Assembly (NCBI GenBank): GCA_003568945.1
Contig: BDIP01000319.1
Location: 1 to 21,645 of the forward strand
DNA length: 21,645 nt
Origin: Kipferlia bialata
Taxonomy: Eukaryota > Fornicata
Direction of reading: 5' to 3'
Below, piece after piece: positions 1-12,200 of the stretch (within the stretch, counting starts at the first letter, position 1; every line of letters begins with the position of its first letter). Made by a program: the position numbers and the translations under genes. The notes beneath the pieces were generated by a model that was not told the DNA's origin, made no database searches, and saw only the letters and a list, made by a program, of their open reading frames with translations.

Positions 1-9
1 TCCTTTTTT

Positions 10-37
10 CCCCCCCCTCCCCCCCCCCCCCCCCCCC
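10..37. repeat. C-rich homopolymer tract at the window edge
   Basis: Eight C, one T and then nineteen C, followed by more pyrimidines. It resembles the homopolymer tracts at 1409-1454 and 15199-15266. It could be the pyrimidine tract of an intron, or a contig-edge or assembly feature. Confidence 0.8.
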
Positions 38-92
38 TCCTTTCCCAGTATCCTCCTCGGTACCTTAGTATTGCGTGCCCCTCTGACCCCAG

Positions 93-200
93 TGTGTCCT
101 GTCCAGGCCCTATCCTTCCAGGACCCAGTGGAAGAGTGAGTTAACAACAAATGACAATATCCTACAATTGGTAAGAGACACAGATGCTCTTTGTCATTAG
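93..200 (+). CDS. possible terminal exon of a + strand gene
   Basis: After a good acceptor (CTCTGACCCCAG ending at 92) a frame stays open for 35 codons and stops with TAG at 198-200. It contains the residues RTQWKSELTTNDNILQLV. The protein is not recognised. A donor-like CAATTG/GTAAGA lies inside it, so the exon could instead end near 170. No upstream exon is visible because the window begins in a C tract. This is a weak call based on the splice signal and open frame only. Confidence 0.2.
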   Translation, partial: CVLSRPYPSRTQWKSELTTNDNILQLVRDTDALCH

Positions 201-391
201 GTACCACTCCACTGTGTAGTACAACTTCCATATAATTCTCACCTTCAATTGAAAATCACAAAGTGTTTCATGGGTGTGATACATAGAGTGATGTATCACA
301 ATATGACACATATTTGATGTGACTCCTACGCGTGGTGACAAGAGACCAAAAGAGAATATAGTCTATTCGGAAGCCACCATTCCAATAGACA
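201..391. other. intergenic spacer
   Basis: AT-richer unique sequence between the possible + exon and the 3' end of the minus-strand gene that stops at 392. I see no coding frame, repeat or RNA structure I can support. The 3' UTR of the minus-strand gene presumably lies here. Confidence 0.5.
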
Positions 392-1362
392 TCAGCCTGG
401 CATATTCCTCAGCTTGATAGGCGACACCTTGAGCCTCTGTATGATGGAGGACAGGTCCCGCTGCCTGCTCTCCTCCGGGGACAGACATGTATCTGACAGG
501 CCCAGTGGCTCAGGAGATGCGACCTCCCTACCCACGCCAATATCCGGCCTCCCATACCCAGGGGGGTCGCGAGGCACTGAGAGTGGAACGGGCATGTCGG
601 CATAGCTGCCGAGGGGGGATATCTCGGGGGAGCCACCTCCATGGTGCACACCCCTACCAATGACACCCATACCCAGGACAGGGGATGGGGGAGTGTAGGT
701 CTGGGGCGCCGTGCCCGCCCTATCGGGTGGACTGGCGGGGGTGCCCTCCCTCTCTCTCTCTCTCACTGGCGTGGCATACAGGACAGGGGTGCCCGGGGCC
801 TCGTCGAGGACAACGCTCTGTGCCAGATAGTCTGGGTCCAGGGGACTTGACTCCATGGGCCTTGGGTCAATAGCACTTGGGTCAATAGCACTTGGGTCAA
901 TAGGACCAGCCAGCCCGGAGATCTCTGCACCCTCAGTGTCCCCCACCTCTGCATCAATATCAGGGCCAGATGCAGCCTCTGGGGTCCTGCTAGGTATGAT
1001 ACTAGGTTGCCGTGGGGACCCTTGGGGGGAGAGGGATGGGAGAGAGGATCTGGCTGGGGACAGGCTGCCATCTCTGGGACCACCCCCATGCCCATACAGC
1101 GGCACATCACGATACGACACACTGGGGACACCACCCCATGCACCCCTCCCGTCACTAGTACCGCTAGGGTATGCCCCAGTCAGGAACACTCGGAACGGAC
1201 TCCGCTTCTTCAGACTCTGACAGCCTGGGATTGGGGGGGGGGGTATGTGTCTTGTGTGTTGCGTATACATATACACCTACCTGTGTCCACCATCAGATGT
1301 TGATAGCTGTCCCAGGCACCGACAGCATTCACTCGGCACACATAGCCCCTGAATATGAACAT
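392..1362 (-). CDS. C-terminal part of an unrecognised Pro/Ser/Asp-rich protein (two exons)
   Basis: Two exons are supported: 1362-1281 and 1224-392. They are joined by an intron with donor GTAGGT and acceptor CAATCCCAG. Together they read 304 codons in one frame to a TGA at 392-394. The first exon encodes YVCRVNAVGAWDSYQHLMVD, which looks like folded protein. The second is low complexity: Pro, Ser, Gly and Asp rich, with a three-fold AIDPS repeat and a charged end (SIIQRLKVSPIKLRN). ATG at 1362-1360 could be the start, but it lies one base after an acceptor-like TTTCCAG, so the exon may be internal. The phase does not match the TM2 gene upstream, so this is best treated as a separate gene. 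Its 5' part is missing or hidden by the G run at 1409-1454. No family recognised. Confidence 0.55.
861..905 (-). repeat. 15-nt tandem repeat, three copies, coding
   Basis: Three copies of a 15-nt unit (CTTGGGTCAATAGCA on +) lie inside the long exon of the 392-1362 gene. They encode repeated IDPSA on the minus strand. The unit is a multiple of three, so the frame is kept. The copies are almost identical, which suggests recent slippage. Confidence 0.85.
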
Positions 1363-1405
1363 ACTGGAAACCCCACGAAGAAATGAGGAAAGGGAGGTTG
1401 GTGCG

Positions 1406-1408
<3 letters not shown>

Positions 1409-1454
<46 letters not shown>
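1409..1454. repeat. 46-nt G homopolymer
   Basis: An unbroken run of 46 G on the + strand lies between the 3' end of the TM2 gene and the exons of the 392-1362 gene. Such a run could form G-quadruplexes, or it could be a sequencing or assembly artefact. The reading frames on its two sides do not connect, since exon phases 0 and 2 do not match. Confidence 0.9.
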
Positions 1455-1458
<4 letters not shown>

Positions 1459-1501
1459 GTATATATACTAGACATACACACACACATATATATATATATA
1501 G

Positions 1502-2243
1502 CTACATCCATACCTGGGGCTGCATCTGCATGGGCTGCTGGGCGTACTGGGGAGGGGACTGCACAACAGTGGTGACAGAGCCACCCTGGGCGTAGCATCC
1601 GTTACGGATGTTGGCGGCCTAAGAGGTGAGAAGGGAAGAAGAGCAGGGAAATGGTCAACACATACAGTTAATGTATGTACTATGACATGTGCACTGTACC
1701 TGCACGTGGGAGGGCATGAGGCAGAGGTCGATGAGGGCCCAGAGGCCGAATCCGCCCATGGTCAGGATGTAGAGGATGCCGACGCAGATGTTGCCGAGGT
1801 AGAAGTGGTGGCACGAGATGAGCCAGAACAGGTAGGCAACGCAGGTGTCCTTGGGGGCGCGCATGGGGCCGGCGCTCTGGATAGTGGTGGTCTGGGGTGG
1901 GATTGGAAGGGTGCCAAGCATTCAGGTATAAATATACGTGGTAGTCTACACGCAGCATATGGGGAGAAAATGAGAATAACGGGCAGGTCGAAAATACCCC
2001 GCTCAAACCTCATACCGTAGAAATACCATGCAACACAGACAGAGACTAGTGATATATTACACAAGAACAACATATTCAAAGGCACTACGTCCACAAACAC
2101 TGAATACTCGATGAAAGAAGTTGAAGAATTGCATTACTGAATATAATGTCTCAGAAGCCGGTAAAAGCGAGGAATGACCCGATAAAAAGGATAGCAGTAC
2201 CAATACCATCAGAACACCTTGAATTACTGTATCTCACCTGCAT
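1502..2243 (-). CDS. TM2 domain-containing small membrane protein
   Basis: Exons: 2243-2238 (ATGCAG, a two-codon first exon followed by donor GTGAGA), 1891-1700 and 1618-1514. Read-through then gives VWM and a TAG at 1504-1502. All junctions are phase 0, giving about 104 residues. The middle exon carries a TM2 domain: a first hydrophobic helix (CVAYLFWLISC), the hallmark HHFYLGN, then a second helix with GGFGLWALIDLCLM. The C-terminus is Gln/Pro-rich (SPPQYAQQPMQMQPQ). TM2 proteins are two-helix membrane proteins, and their role in protists is mostly unknown. The six-base first exon is chosen because it has an ATG, the right phase and a consensus donor. A start at the internal ATG (1864-1862) would still keep the whole domain. 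The GTATGG after the last exon could be a donor, so a further 3' exon is possible. Confidence 0.7.
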
Positions 2244-2404
2244 TCTAGAGTTTCCTAAAGAGCTTGTCAGCTTGCTTTGTTCAGACAGTCAGAATAATCC
2301 GAATATCCGTTTCTATTTTTAGACCATATGGACCACTGTACACCGTATCCCGTTTTCACTCGAAGTGACATGCCCAAGTCTATAACACTCTCACAACACC
2401 TCTA
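2244..2404. other. short spacer between two minus-strand genes
   Basis: About 160 bp separates the stop of the patatin-like gene (2405) from the proposed TM2 start. It must hold the 3' UTR of the former and the promoter of the latter. No clear motif is visible. Confidence 0.5.
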
Positions 2405-2985
2405 TTATTGAAACTGCCATCGCCCCCCGTCTCTGTCTCTCTGCCTCCTGTCCTCCTCCCACCTGCTGAGTGCCTGGCAGGCTATCTGGGACAGCAGCAC
2501 ACACTGTCCGGCAATGTCTCTGGCAGCCACCCTCTCTCTCTCCCTCTGCCCCCTCTCCTCCTGTCTCTGTGTCACACATAGACTGGCAGAGGGGACAGGA
2601 GGGGGGTCGGCACTGTCTCTTCCCGTATGTGTGGGGGCATGGGTAGGTACAGACCCACTGACAGTCTCCTCCTGTGTTGCCTGCTCTGACCCAGTAGTGA
2701 CAGTGTCTGCTGCTGGACCATGACTTATACTATCAGCAGCACCCGCTGTCTCACTCGTGCCCCCTCTCTCCAGGGTTTGGGGGGAGTCCCGGCTCTCTCT
2801 GCCCCTCCCCCTCCCCCTCCACCTGAAGAGCCGTCTCCGAGAGTGTCCACCATTATGGTGGCCATGTACCCCTGTCTCTAGCTGTACAGCATGCCCCTCT
2901 CTCTCTGCATGTGTTGTACCATCACTAGTGCCAGTACCAGGTGAGGGTGCCAGATAGGTGGACACGAGGGTGGAGGAGGGAGGGC
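2405..2985 (-). other. exon 48: last exon of the patatin-like gene
   Basis: Acceptor TTACCCCATAG then 581 nt to a TAA at 2407-2405. It encodes a Thr/Ser/Arg/Glu-rich end, with a basic patch (RRRLFRWRGRGRGR) and, near the terminus, a possible helix (IAGQCVLLSQIACQALSRWE). No signal or anchor motif at the very end. Confidence 0.65.
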
Positions 2986-5900
2986 CTATGGGGTAAGGGG
3001 GGTCACAATAAGCACCAAATGCTATGTGTACACAATACACAATACACAATAAAACACAATAAAAGCTTGTACACATACCCTCTGGACTTGGCACCTGTCT
3101 CACGTGTATGTCACACCCCGCCAGTCTGGCTGCCCTGCGGCACAGCCTCTCTCTCTCCCTGGCGTCAACGTATATGTATATATACATCATCATAGAACCC
3201 AGATTCATTGATTCATATCCTCTCTCACAGGGTAATTAGTATATCCTATGTATATATGGTATATATGGCACACCTGCACCCCTCCATCCAGGGCACAGCT
3301 GTCACAGGTGCAGTATGGGTGTGTGGGGGTGGTCGAGACAGAGAGTGGCTGGGAGGAGGGGCCTGGGGTTACAGTAGATAGAGACGATAACGAGTAGTAT
3401 CACATTTTATGAAATGGCGTGTATGATAGTACCTTCTCCGTTTCAGTCCCTCTAGTATCACGCTCCCTCTCTCTCTCCCTCTCTGTCTCAACTGGCACTT
3501 GGTCACTATCCCTAGTGACTCTCCCTGCCACACTGACCTATCGGGTGAGGGGAAGAAGTTAGGGGGCATTTACCGATAGCCATAGCAAAAACAGGAAGCA
3601 CTGAAATATTGAGTGTATGATAACACAACACACAAATATAGATGGATACATGAATGGCGTGTACACAGTATGATACTCACCACCGCATCCACGAGTGCCT
3701 GTGAGTGTACTAGACACTGGGACACCCCATAATCATGCATCAGGGGGAGCTGGTGGTAGGAAGCTTGACGGCAATAAGAATTATACACAATAATCCATAT
3801 ATATACACATAGTATTCATACTGTATACACTAAGGTCATGCAACCGGGGGAGCTAAGGTCAGGGTGAGAGACAGTAGTACTCGAAGTGATCATGCGTGTC
3901 CTATAGTGTTTGTGCGAATGTAAGTGGACATATATACATCAATACACACCTGCATGCTCGAGTCCCTGACCGCTGCCCCGTATGTCTGGGCCAACCAGAC
4001 CCAGTACCGGGTGGGGGCCTGGGGTGGGGTGAGGGGGAAGTTCATGATACAAACAACATCATCCTGCTACCCGCCCATCTATGTGGTGAATAGGTCAGAT
4101 AGATCTACATGTATGACGCACCTTGTCCCTGTACCCCAATGCCTACAAGTTGTACATATTAAGCATATACCAGATGATCAATGCTTCACATACCTTGTCC
4201 CTGTAGCCCAGGGCAGCCAGGGTCACCTCCACTGTTGAGACATAGGAGTACACGCCACACAGCCTGAAGGCCCTGGGGGGTAAGCAGTGTGAACTATATA
4301 TGATTGTAAATTCCCAATGGTGTAATGAGTCATTAGGCCTATAAATGACTATGTGATATTGACATCACTAACCTTCCCGCCTCTGGTGAGAAAAACTGGT
4401 TGCCTGTGTTGATGTTGGGAACTCTGCAGCCCTAGAGGGTGAGAGAAGTACACTATCTTAGTATCTATGGGACATATGGTATTGTGAAAGAACATGTGTG
4501 TACCTGGAATGCCCCCATCTGAGCTCTGAACATGTTGTTGGACGGGGAGCACACAGTGATTCCTGGGGTGAGGGGGAATAGAATGCATGCATATGTATAG
4601 AGGCAATTCATGCAGAACCATTACATATGCAAACACATATCCACACCTGTCTGGGTCTGCACACTGAGTGACCCCATCCTGGGCACCAGCCAGAACCACA
4701 GGAGACCACCACCCTGAGGGGTCAGAATGACAATGGATATATATGTATATAGCACAGTAGATGTGAAGTTGTATACCAGCGTGGGTGAGTGTTTGGTGGT
4801 TATGTATGTGAAATTGTGTGTGTCTAGCCTATACCCACCGGTGTCACTATGGGATCCCCTCTCGATGTGAATCTGTCTGTGCCAGGGCTAGGCGGGGGTC
4901 TGGGTCAGCGGAGAGACTAGTAGAGACGTAATTACATACACAAATACATCGAACACAATCGTGTATGAATTGTGCATTTGTCGATATTGACAGATCTCAT
5001 CTCAGTGACACATGACACCAGGGCACATACCTACATTGGTTGAGGCCTATGTTGGACAGGGATCCATAGGGGCCAGATCTACAGGTGAGGGGAGAGGAAG
5101 GTTCAGAAATACTAGTGTATAAATACAGACTATCGAGTATACCTTCCGTCCAGTCTGACGCATGCCTGATGAGGCTGCACCGGTCCATACTGCTCTCTAC
5201 CCTCTGTCTCTGTCTCAGTAGTGCCAGTTGGGTATAGCACCAGGGTATCAGCCCCGAAGGAGGAGACCTCTCTTTCTGTCTCTCTCTCCCCTGCCTCACT
5301 GTATGCACCCTCCCCTGTCAGTATCCGCTGTGTCTGTCTGAGGGTATGGGCAGTAGGGATACCCTCTCCCTCACCCTCCCCCTCATCCCTTGATGATGTC
5401 ACTTCCATGCACCACTGTGCTACTCTCTCTAGGGTATGCACACACTCGGCACCCAGTCGCCTCCCACTACTTCCGCTAGGCTGTCTTGTGCTATCACTGT
5501 ACACAGTAGATGATGTAGAGGAGTCTACCCTACTGACCATTCCACTCCCACCATCTCTCTCTCTATCCCCGAGGGGAGATGCATATGGTACAGGCATGAG
5601 GGGGGGTAGGGCACGATCAACACCAGCATGGGAGGGAGGGTCATGTCTCTCCCTCTCACCACTCAGCCCATCTCTGCTGTCTCCATGTACCCTATGTGTA
5701 CTGGGTACAGATGCAGCCAGACCATGCTCGGGACCCTGGGCCTTGCCTGGTGGTAAGAACTCTAAACAAGTAGAATGTATGACTGCTGCAGTACAATACA
5801 CTAATAGTGTTTTGAATACCTGACGCCGATGCAACTGATGCCCCACTGTACCCTTCCACCCCCTCTGCATCTAGCGGTGATATAGGAGAGGTGAAGGAGG

Positions 5901-8900
5901 CAGCAAAGCCCCCACTCGATATTTCACTGGATAGGGGTACACTACCAGATACACCACTGGTGGAGAGAGATGTGTCCAGCTTAGTAGTGGGTCTCTCTAC
6001 CCCATGTACTGTGATGGATAGGGGGAGAGACACAGGGGAGTGGTCTGGTCTGGGGGTATCCTCTGCTATACCCTCACTCATGGTACTCTGGATACTGTCG
6101 ACAGGACTCCCTAGCAGCGTGAACCCAGGTGACATGCCCTGAGTGGTACACTCTGACACACCTGGGGTGGACACACTCTCCCCCTCACTCTCCCCCTCAC
6201 TCTCTCCCTCACTCTCCTCAGTGTCAGTCAGGGGGTCGTGTAGAACAGGCACCAGGGATCCATGACTACCTGACATAGCAACACTGTCTACAGTGTGCCT
6301 GGTGTCACCACTAGTGGCACTACTGCTGGGTTGGGGCACTTCACTCTCCAGGTACCCAGTGTCGGCCACTGGTTCACTCCCGTCTCCCTCCCCACCATCT
6401 CTCCCTCTCTCTATGTCTCCCTCTTCCTCAGTGTCTATTCCACTATCCTTGGTATGTACCACAGGGGCAGAGGACGGGGCAGCATCACGGCCACTCAGCC
6501 TGAAGGGGTAAGGTATGCACCAGCAACATACTGTATCCTATATGTCAAGTAGTATAATCTCGTACCTATCCACTATACCCCGTGTTGCTCTCTTCAGTCT
6601 CAGGGACTCTCGGATGTGACCTATGAGTTGGGGGTAAAAAGGAGGACAACAGCTGACAACATATACCTGTTACTCACATCGTTATGCCATTCTCGATATA
6701 TATCAAGCGCTATAGACATATCCAATTCACCTAGCAGCTCCGGCCTATGCCTGGTGTGCACGTTGGTCCCAGTGTCACTCTCATATGGGTGTCTGATGAA
6801 GTTGAGTCTCGCATTCCTGGGGGTCAGACTCCTCACAATCCACTTCTCTCGCTATACACCTACCAAATGACTCCCCCACCTGTATCTCTGCACCCATACC
6901 CATGCCCTCTGTCTGGCTTTACACCAAATTACGTCACATGCAGTTTACTATATATACTCGTGTATAGCTATACTATGTATACTGCCCACCTGTATCTCTG
7001 CACCCCCACCCCCGCCCTCTGCCTGGCTATGTCGATGGTGGACTCAACCCTGGGGACAGACCGGAGGAGCATGCCTAGGAGTCAGGATGTATATAGGCAT
7101 ATACATATATAATTCGATACTTTGGGCACAGACCGGAGGAGCATGCCTAGAGGGTTTGTCTGTATATATATACACGTATATGGTTGTCATAAGCAAATAC
7201 TAGCACGCTACCTCTACATGTGACTGGCAGTGACACTGCTGTCAGCCATGCCATGTCCTGCCACTGCACACACCTGGGGGGAGGGGAATAGAGAGATATA
7301 CATGACTATATATATATATACATGACTATATATATACTAGACTATATATATACATGACTATATATATATATATGTCATGCCATGTCCTGCCACTGCACAG
7401 ACCTGGGGTGAGGGGTATAGACATACACATATACAGATGTAAATATATACAACTACACTATATATACATGACTATATATATATGTCATGCCATGTCCTGC
7501 CACTGCACAGACCTGGGGGGGAAGGGTATAAATACTAGAATACACGTATGCAGGTATACACAGTATATAATATATAGTATATATAGTATACATTACACCC
7601 ACCTCCCCTCCCCTCCAGGCCATGTCTCCCCTATGGATGCACTCCCTGTGCCAGAGTGCTGCCCTATCGATGCCCTCCCAGCCACCACAACCTGCTTGGC
7701 CCTCTTGGCCAGAATGCGCTGGGCACGCGGGATCTGGGGGTGAGGGTTTCTATATATAGGGGTGAAATGTGTATACACGGATGCATTTGTGCCTCAATGC
7801 ACCCACGTTCTCCCTACCTGCCCCACGTTGAGGTCCTCGTCTGCACCTAGATACTGCACACAAGCCTGGGGTCAGGTGTGGACAGAGGATAAGAAGAGTC
7901 TGTAACCATGTCACAAGGGACACCATACATCAGACCCCACCTTGAGCACCGCTCTGTCCACCTCTCTCAGCAATAATTGCATATACAACCATGTTAATGT
8001 CTATATAGTATAGCTCTGTCTTTCTCGTTGATCGTTCTGTACATTACCTTGAGCACCGCCCTGTCTACCTCTCTCTCCTCCCTTTGGGACCTGACCTGAG
8101 GGTAAGGGAGTGTATACTGAACATCACTATACCCATATCCACTATACACTCCATATATCACCCATCCCTCACCCGTGTGCCGTCTGTGTGTGTGGGAGCA
8201 AGGACAGTGAAGTCCTGCTTGACAGTCCTGGAAAGGTCAGTGTACATACAAGTATACTTCAAGAATCAGGGTAAGACAGGATATTGAAATGTCCTTCCCT
8301 GTACCTAGTGTGTCTCTGCCTCTGCCGCTCCCTCCCTCTGTCTGAGGCCTGGGGTCAGGTGGTAGACAGATACGTATACTAGTTGTCCTGATTAGATACA
8401 TACACAAGTATCCTCGTAGAGTGGACACACACCTGGATCAAGTGTTCGAACTCATGTCGTTTGACTCGATCACCCCCAGCCTTGATGCTCTGGGGGTAAG
8501 GGTAGTACGAGTGCATGGGTCTTACTAACCACAACAATGCAGTCTTACAACCAGTGTCGGTATGGGAACCTGCAGAGAAACTGACACTCATATCTAGCTG
8601 AAACCCAAACCTTCTCATCTCCACATGCATATACTGGCATCCCTATGCTGGAGGGCAGGGCGGCTGATGTCTGCATGTCCAGGCGCTCGGCACTCTTGAT
8701 CAGGACTGGGAGGTCAGATAGATGCTCTAGAGAGGATTCCAGTGGGTTCACATACATACGAGGTCAGACATGGTGGATAGTGAACAACCATTTCGCAATG
8801 TGTATAGATGAGACCCCACTCAGTTATGTCACTTAGGTAATTATGTAATGATACATACATATATATGGGGGATAAGTACTCTCACCCAGTGACTCTGTGG

Positions 8901-9210
8901 CCCCACTCTGCATGGCTAGACCTATTCTCTACGTACACATATATATACATATATGGATGCATACTGTATCTACTATGACTGTCTATGGTCTCACCCAGTG
9001 ACATTGTTGCCCCACTCTGCATGGGCTCAGAGTCCACAGCGATGATGGGGTATCTGGGGGGGGTGAGGTAACAATAAACATATGAATGTAACAATAGACA
9101 CATGAAAGTATAGATGTATATTACACCACCACTAGGTATTCATGTATGTATATATATATACTATATATACCTGTCCTGCACCAGATGCACCCAGCCATAC
9201 ATACATGTAC

Positions 9211-9241
<31 letters not shown>

Positions 9242-12200
9242 GATATATATATATATATGATTCCTATCCATACATGTCCTGCACGAGATGCACCCAGCCA
9301 TTGATACCCCTAAATGTACATATACATACGAGAAGAGGCTAGAAATGAATACCCACACTAATATAGATACCTATGTCAATCCATATATATATATGTATAT
9401 ACCTGTCCTGCACCAGATGCACCCAGCTGGCCGTGTTGTCACTGTGCCCACCATCGGTCAGGAATAGGGCGGGGAGGCGCTTCAGCCACTTGTCCAGCTC
9501 GGGTCTAAGGTCAGGCCGGGGAATAGGCCAACACTACACTCCATATACACTATAGAGACTATGTACCTAGTCCTTGGGGCCCCTGCACTGAGAGCAAATG
9601 ATACAGTGAGGGACCGGCCTAGCACCATCTGTGGAGTCAGGAAGTACTCGTAGTAGGCATCATTGCAATACAAGTGTGATGTGGTGAATATGTATGTATA
9701 TGCATACCTTCCATCTGGTTGGGGCTGGCAGGCACACAAGCACAAAGATGGCTGGGGTGGGTGTCATAGGATGAGGACACAAAGGTCATAGAATGAGAGG
9801 ATATATATTGTACATGATATATACGTATATATATGTATATGTATACACCCCCACGTACTGACCACCAGGCACAGTATGTTAGTGACTATGGCCAGGCTGA
9901 AGGCCTCATCATAGTCAAACCCATCGATGGCCCTGGGGTTGGATACATATCTCCATTTGAATAGAGTATACATATATATATATTATCACATGCACTATGG
10001 CTAAAAGCAGCTTCTTCGTAGTCAACCCCATCGATGGCCCTGGGTGTAAGGTATGAGGCAGAGCGGTATGCATACAACTGTACCCAGCAGGGGCATACGA
10101 AGGATGTAGGAGTTAACATGGAGGGTACACAGACATGACATTATGATAGTGCACTCTCTCTCCATCACTACCTGTCTGCAGAGTACTCTGCCAACCGACA
10201 ACATACAGAGTACCATCACCCCACATGTGTGCAGTATATGTATTCGTACTATGCCCCCACCTGTATGCAAAGTACTCTGCCACAAAGAAGCCTGCGGCCA
10301 GGACAGAGAACAGGATGTCAAAGGCAAAGAGAGAGAAGCGGTGGCTGGGGGTAGACAGGGAGAGGGAGAGGATTGAGCTACAACTCAATATATAGGAAGT
10401 CAACGTGAATGGCGGGGGAGTGGGTATGGCTTATACCTAGGCTCCAGCACCCATGGACAGTACATATATATATAGAGTATGAAGTATATATGGTACTATA
10501 TGTGATACATGGCATGTATGCTATATGTTGTATACCTAGGCTCCAGCACCCATGCCCCCATGGAGAGTGCTAGGAACTGGATCAAGGTGCCAATGCCACC
10601 TAGCAGACCTGGGGCATAAGAATCAACATCACGACTTGTTCCATATATCTTGTACATCAGAGAAGGTTACATTGTCACCCCACAGGAACACTACTGCTGT
10701 TACACATAACGATAATATAACAGACTATAAGTGTCTCATACCCTGCAGTCTGTCCATGTTGTGTGCCACTGGCACCCTACAAATTGTGTAACACTCTTGT
10801 GTATAGACACATTGCATATAGTATATACATCCACTATATCATACCCTGCAGTCTCCCCATGTTGTGTGCAAGGGCTACCAAGTGACACACTATAAATTAT
10901 GCAACGTTCTACCACATAGCCACATTGTATATGAATATCCATCCACTATGTCTTACCCTGCAGTCTCCCCATGTTGTGTGCCAGTGCCGCCCCACTGACT
11001 GCCACAGCAGTGATGAGCTGGATGTCCTTGAGCCACTCAATGGTGACCTGGGCATAAACAGAATATCTCTATATAAACAGAGTATCTCTTATACACCATA
11101 ATGAACAGAGTCACTCTGGGGGAGGACAGAGGAAACGTGATTCTAAATGTATTGTGTGCTATGACACTGCCACCCCCACCTCTGGTATGGTCCCAGCTGG
11201 CGGTTCCAGTTCATCTGGTCTGAACCAGTACATCTTGCCACCAGACGATGTTAACACAAGCATGGACCTGGGGGGTGAGGTATACAGGGTGAGATGGTTC
11301 AACTATAGTCTGATAGTGTCTACCCGAGAATGTCCTCTGCCAGAAATGCCAGAGCTAGTAATATATGTGACAGTATCTACCAGCGTACAGAATGACACAC
11401 GAAGACCATGAGTAGTAGCCTCTACCTGAGGCTGTCCTCTGCTAGGTATGCCAGGTGGCACAATGATAGAGTATGTAGAATGTATAGGATATACTTAATA
11501 TGGTGTATGACAGTATACACCTGAGGCTGTCCTCTGCGAGATATGCCAGGTGGCACACAATGTTATACCGGTCAGAGACATCGCTGGGGGGTCAGGGCAC
11601 ACTATATATACAAATCAAAACACACACATATATATATATCATCTACCTCATCTGTCTGCTCTGGCTGTATGTAATCTCGTCCAGACTGGAGGTGGCGTCG
11701 TGGTAGAAGGACCGAAGAATGGCACCCCTGGGGTAAGGATGCATGGGGAATATGTATGTGCATATAGAGAGTTCCTATACACACACTCATACCCCACCTG
11801 AACAGTCTGTGTGCCCCGCTGTCCCTTATCATCTCCAGGAATGGCCACATGACTATGATACCCATGCAGGCCCAGTCAAGGCCTGGGGTAAGTAAGTCCA
11901 GTTGATAGGAGGTGAACGACACACGTATGCCAATAATACACTCACCAGGTGCCCAAATGAACGGGTCCAGCACTTCTATGTCCACATGACAAGGCATATA
12001 TATGTATATATATATAACCTTGATGTGTATGCATACACATATCGTCATACATACCTGGTGCCCAACTGAACGGGTCCAGCACTGCCCTGTCGACATAGTA
12101 GACCAGTCTGATGATAGCAACAGCCCCAAAGACTAGGACAGGGATGATGATGGACCAGTCTGGTGTTAGAGGCAGTGTATAGACACGAATATACACACAC

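Larger units (their letters stand above)
6566..8489 (-). other. exons 25-34: charged linker region
   Basis: Exons: 8489-8433, 8348-8305, 8227-8173, 8095-8048, 7865-7818, 7733-7603, 7273-7212, 7074-6990, 6816-6731, 6620-6566. They encode short charged segments such as AGGDRVKRHEFEHLIQ, SQREEREVDRAVLK, RAQRILAKRAKQVVVAGR and NFIRHPYESDTGTNVHTRH. No domain recognised. Two choices rest on phase: the exon at 7074 must start upstream of the obvious CCCCAG, and the exon at 6816 must end at CTAG/GTGAAT rather than at the later GAT/GTGAGT. Confidence 0.55.
8611..9628 (-). other. exons 21-24: catalytic aspartate (DGGH) region
   Basis: Exons: 9628-9567, 9504-9403, 9053-8995, 8726-8611. The exon at 9504 encodes LPALFLTDGGHSDNTASWV. 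In this superfamily DGG supplies the aspartate of the Ser-Asp dyad, and DGGH followed by an acidic/Asn residue is typical of the membrane-linked group (often DGGHFEN). YPIIAVDSEPMQSG follows in the next exon, as the RRC..IIVSDA strand does in relatives. LEHLSDLPVLIKSAERLDM in the last exon corresponds to the closing helix. The donor after 8611 (GTTTGG) is weak, but it is the one that keeps phase with the next exon. Confidence 0.6.
9708..11583 (-). other. exons 14-20: SGAA motif and further helices
   Basis: Exons: 11583-11521, 11267-11180, 11047-10957, 10608-10536, 10344-10261, 9932-9859, 9751-9708. The exon at 11267 encodes SMLVLTSSGGKMYWFRPDEL. The one at 11047 encodes ITAVAVSGAALAHNMGRLQ, a motif characteristic of the membrane-linked patatin-like group. 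It is followed by LLGGIGTLIQFLALSMGAWV, FSVLAAGFFVAEYF and LAIVTNILCLVVTIFVLVCL, which are likely membrane or amphipathic segments. Confidence 0.6.

Noticed and set aside
1383-1595. Open frame on + through the G run (polyglycine)
   Set aside because: Homopolymer translation only, with no supporting flanking sequence.
5221-5823. Long open frame on the + strand opposite the minus-strand exon 5746-5143
   Set aside because: It is the mirror of a Ser/Glu-rich coding exon, lacks splice context, and its composition follows the CT-rich complement of GA repeats.
6690-6731. Extension of exon 6816-6731 to the stronger GTGAGT donor near 6690
   Set aside because: It stays open but puts the next exon (6620-6566) into a frame with a stop. 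The CTAG/GTGAAT donor keeps the frame.
7242-7517. CRISPR-like spaced repeats
   Set aside because: Only three copies, spacers are AT repeats, and the repeat is an exon edge in a eukaryotic gene.
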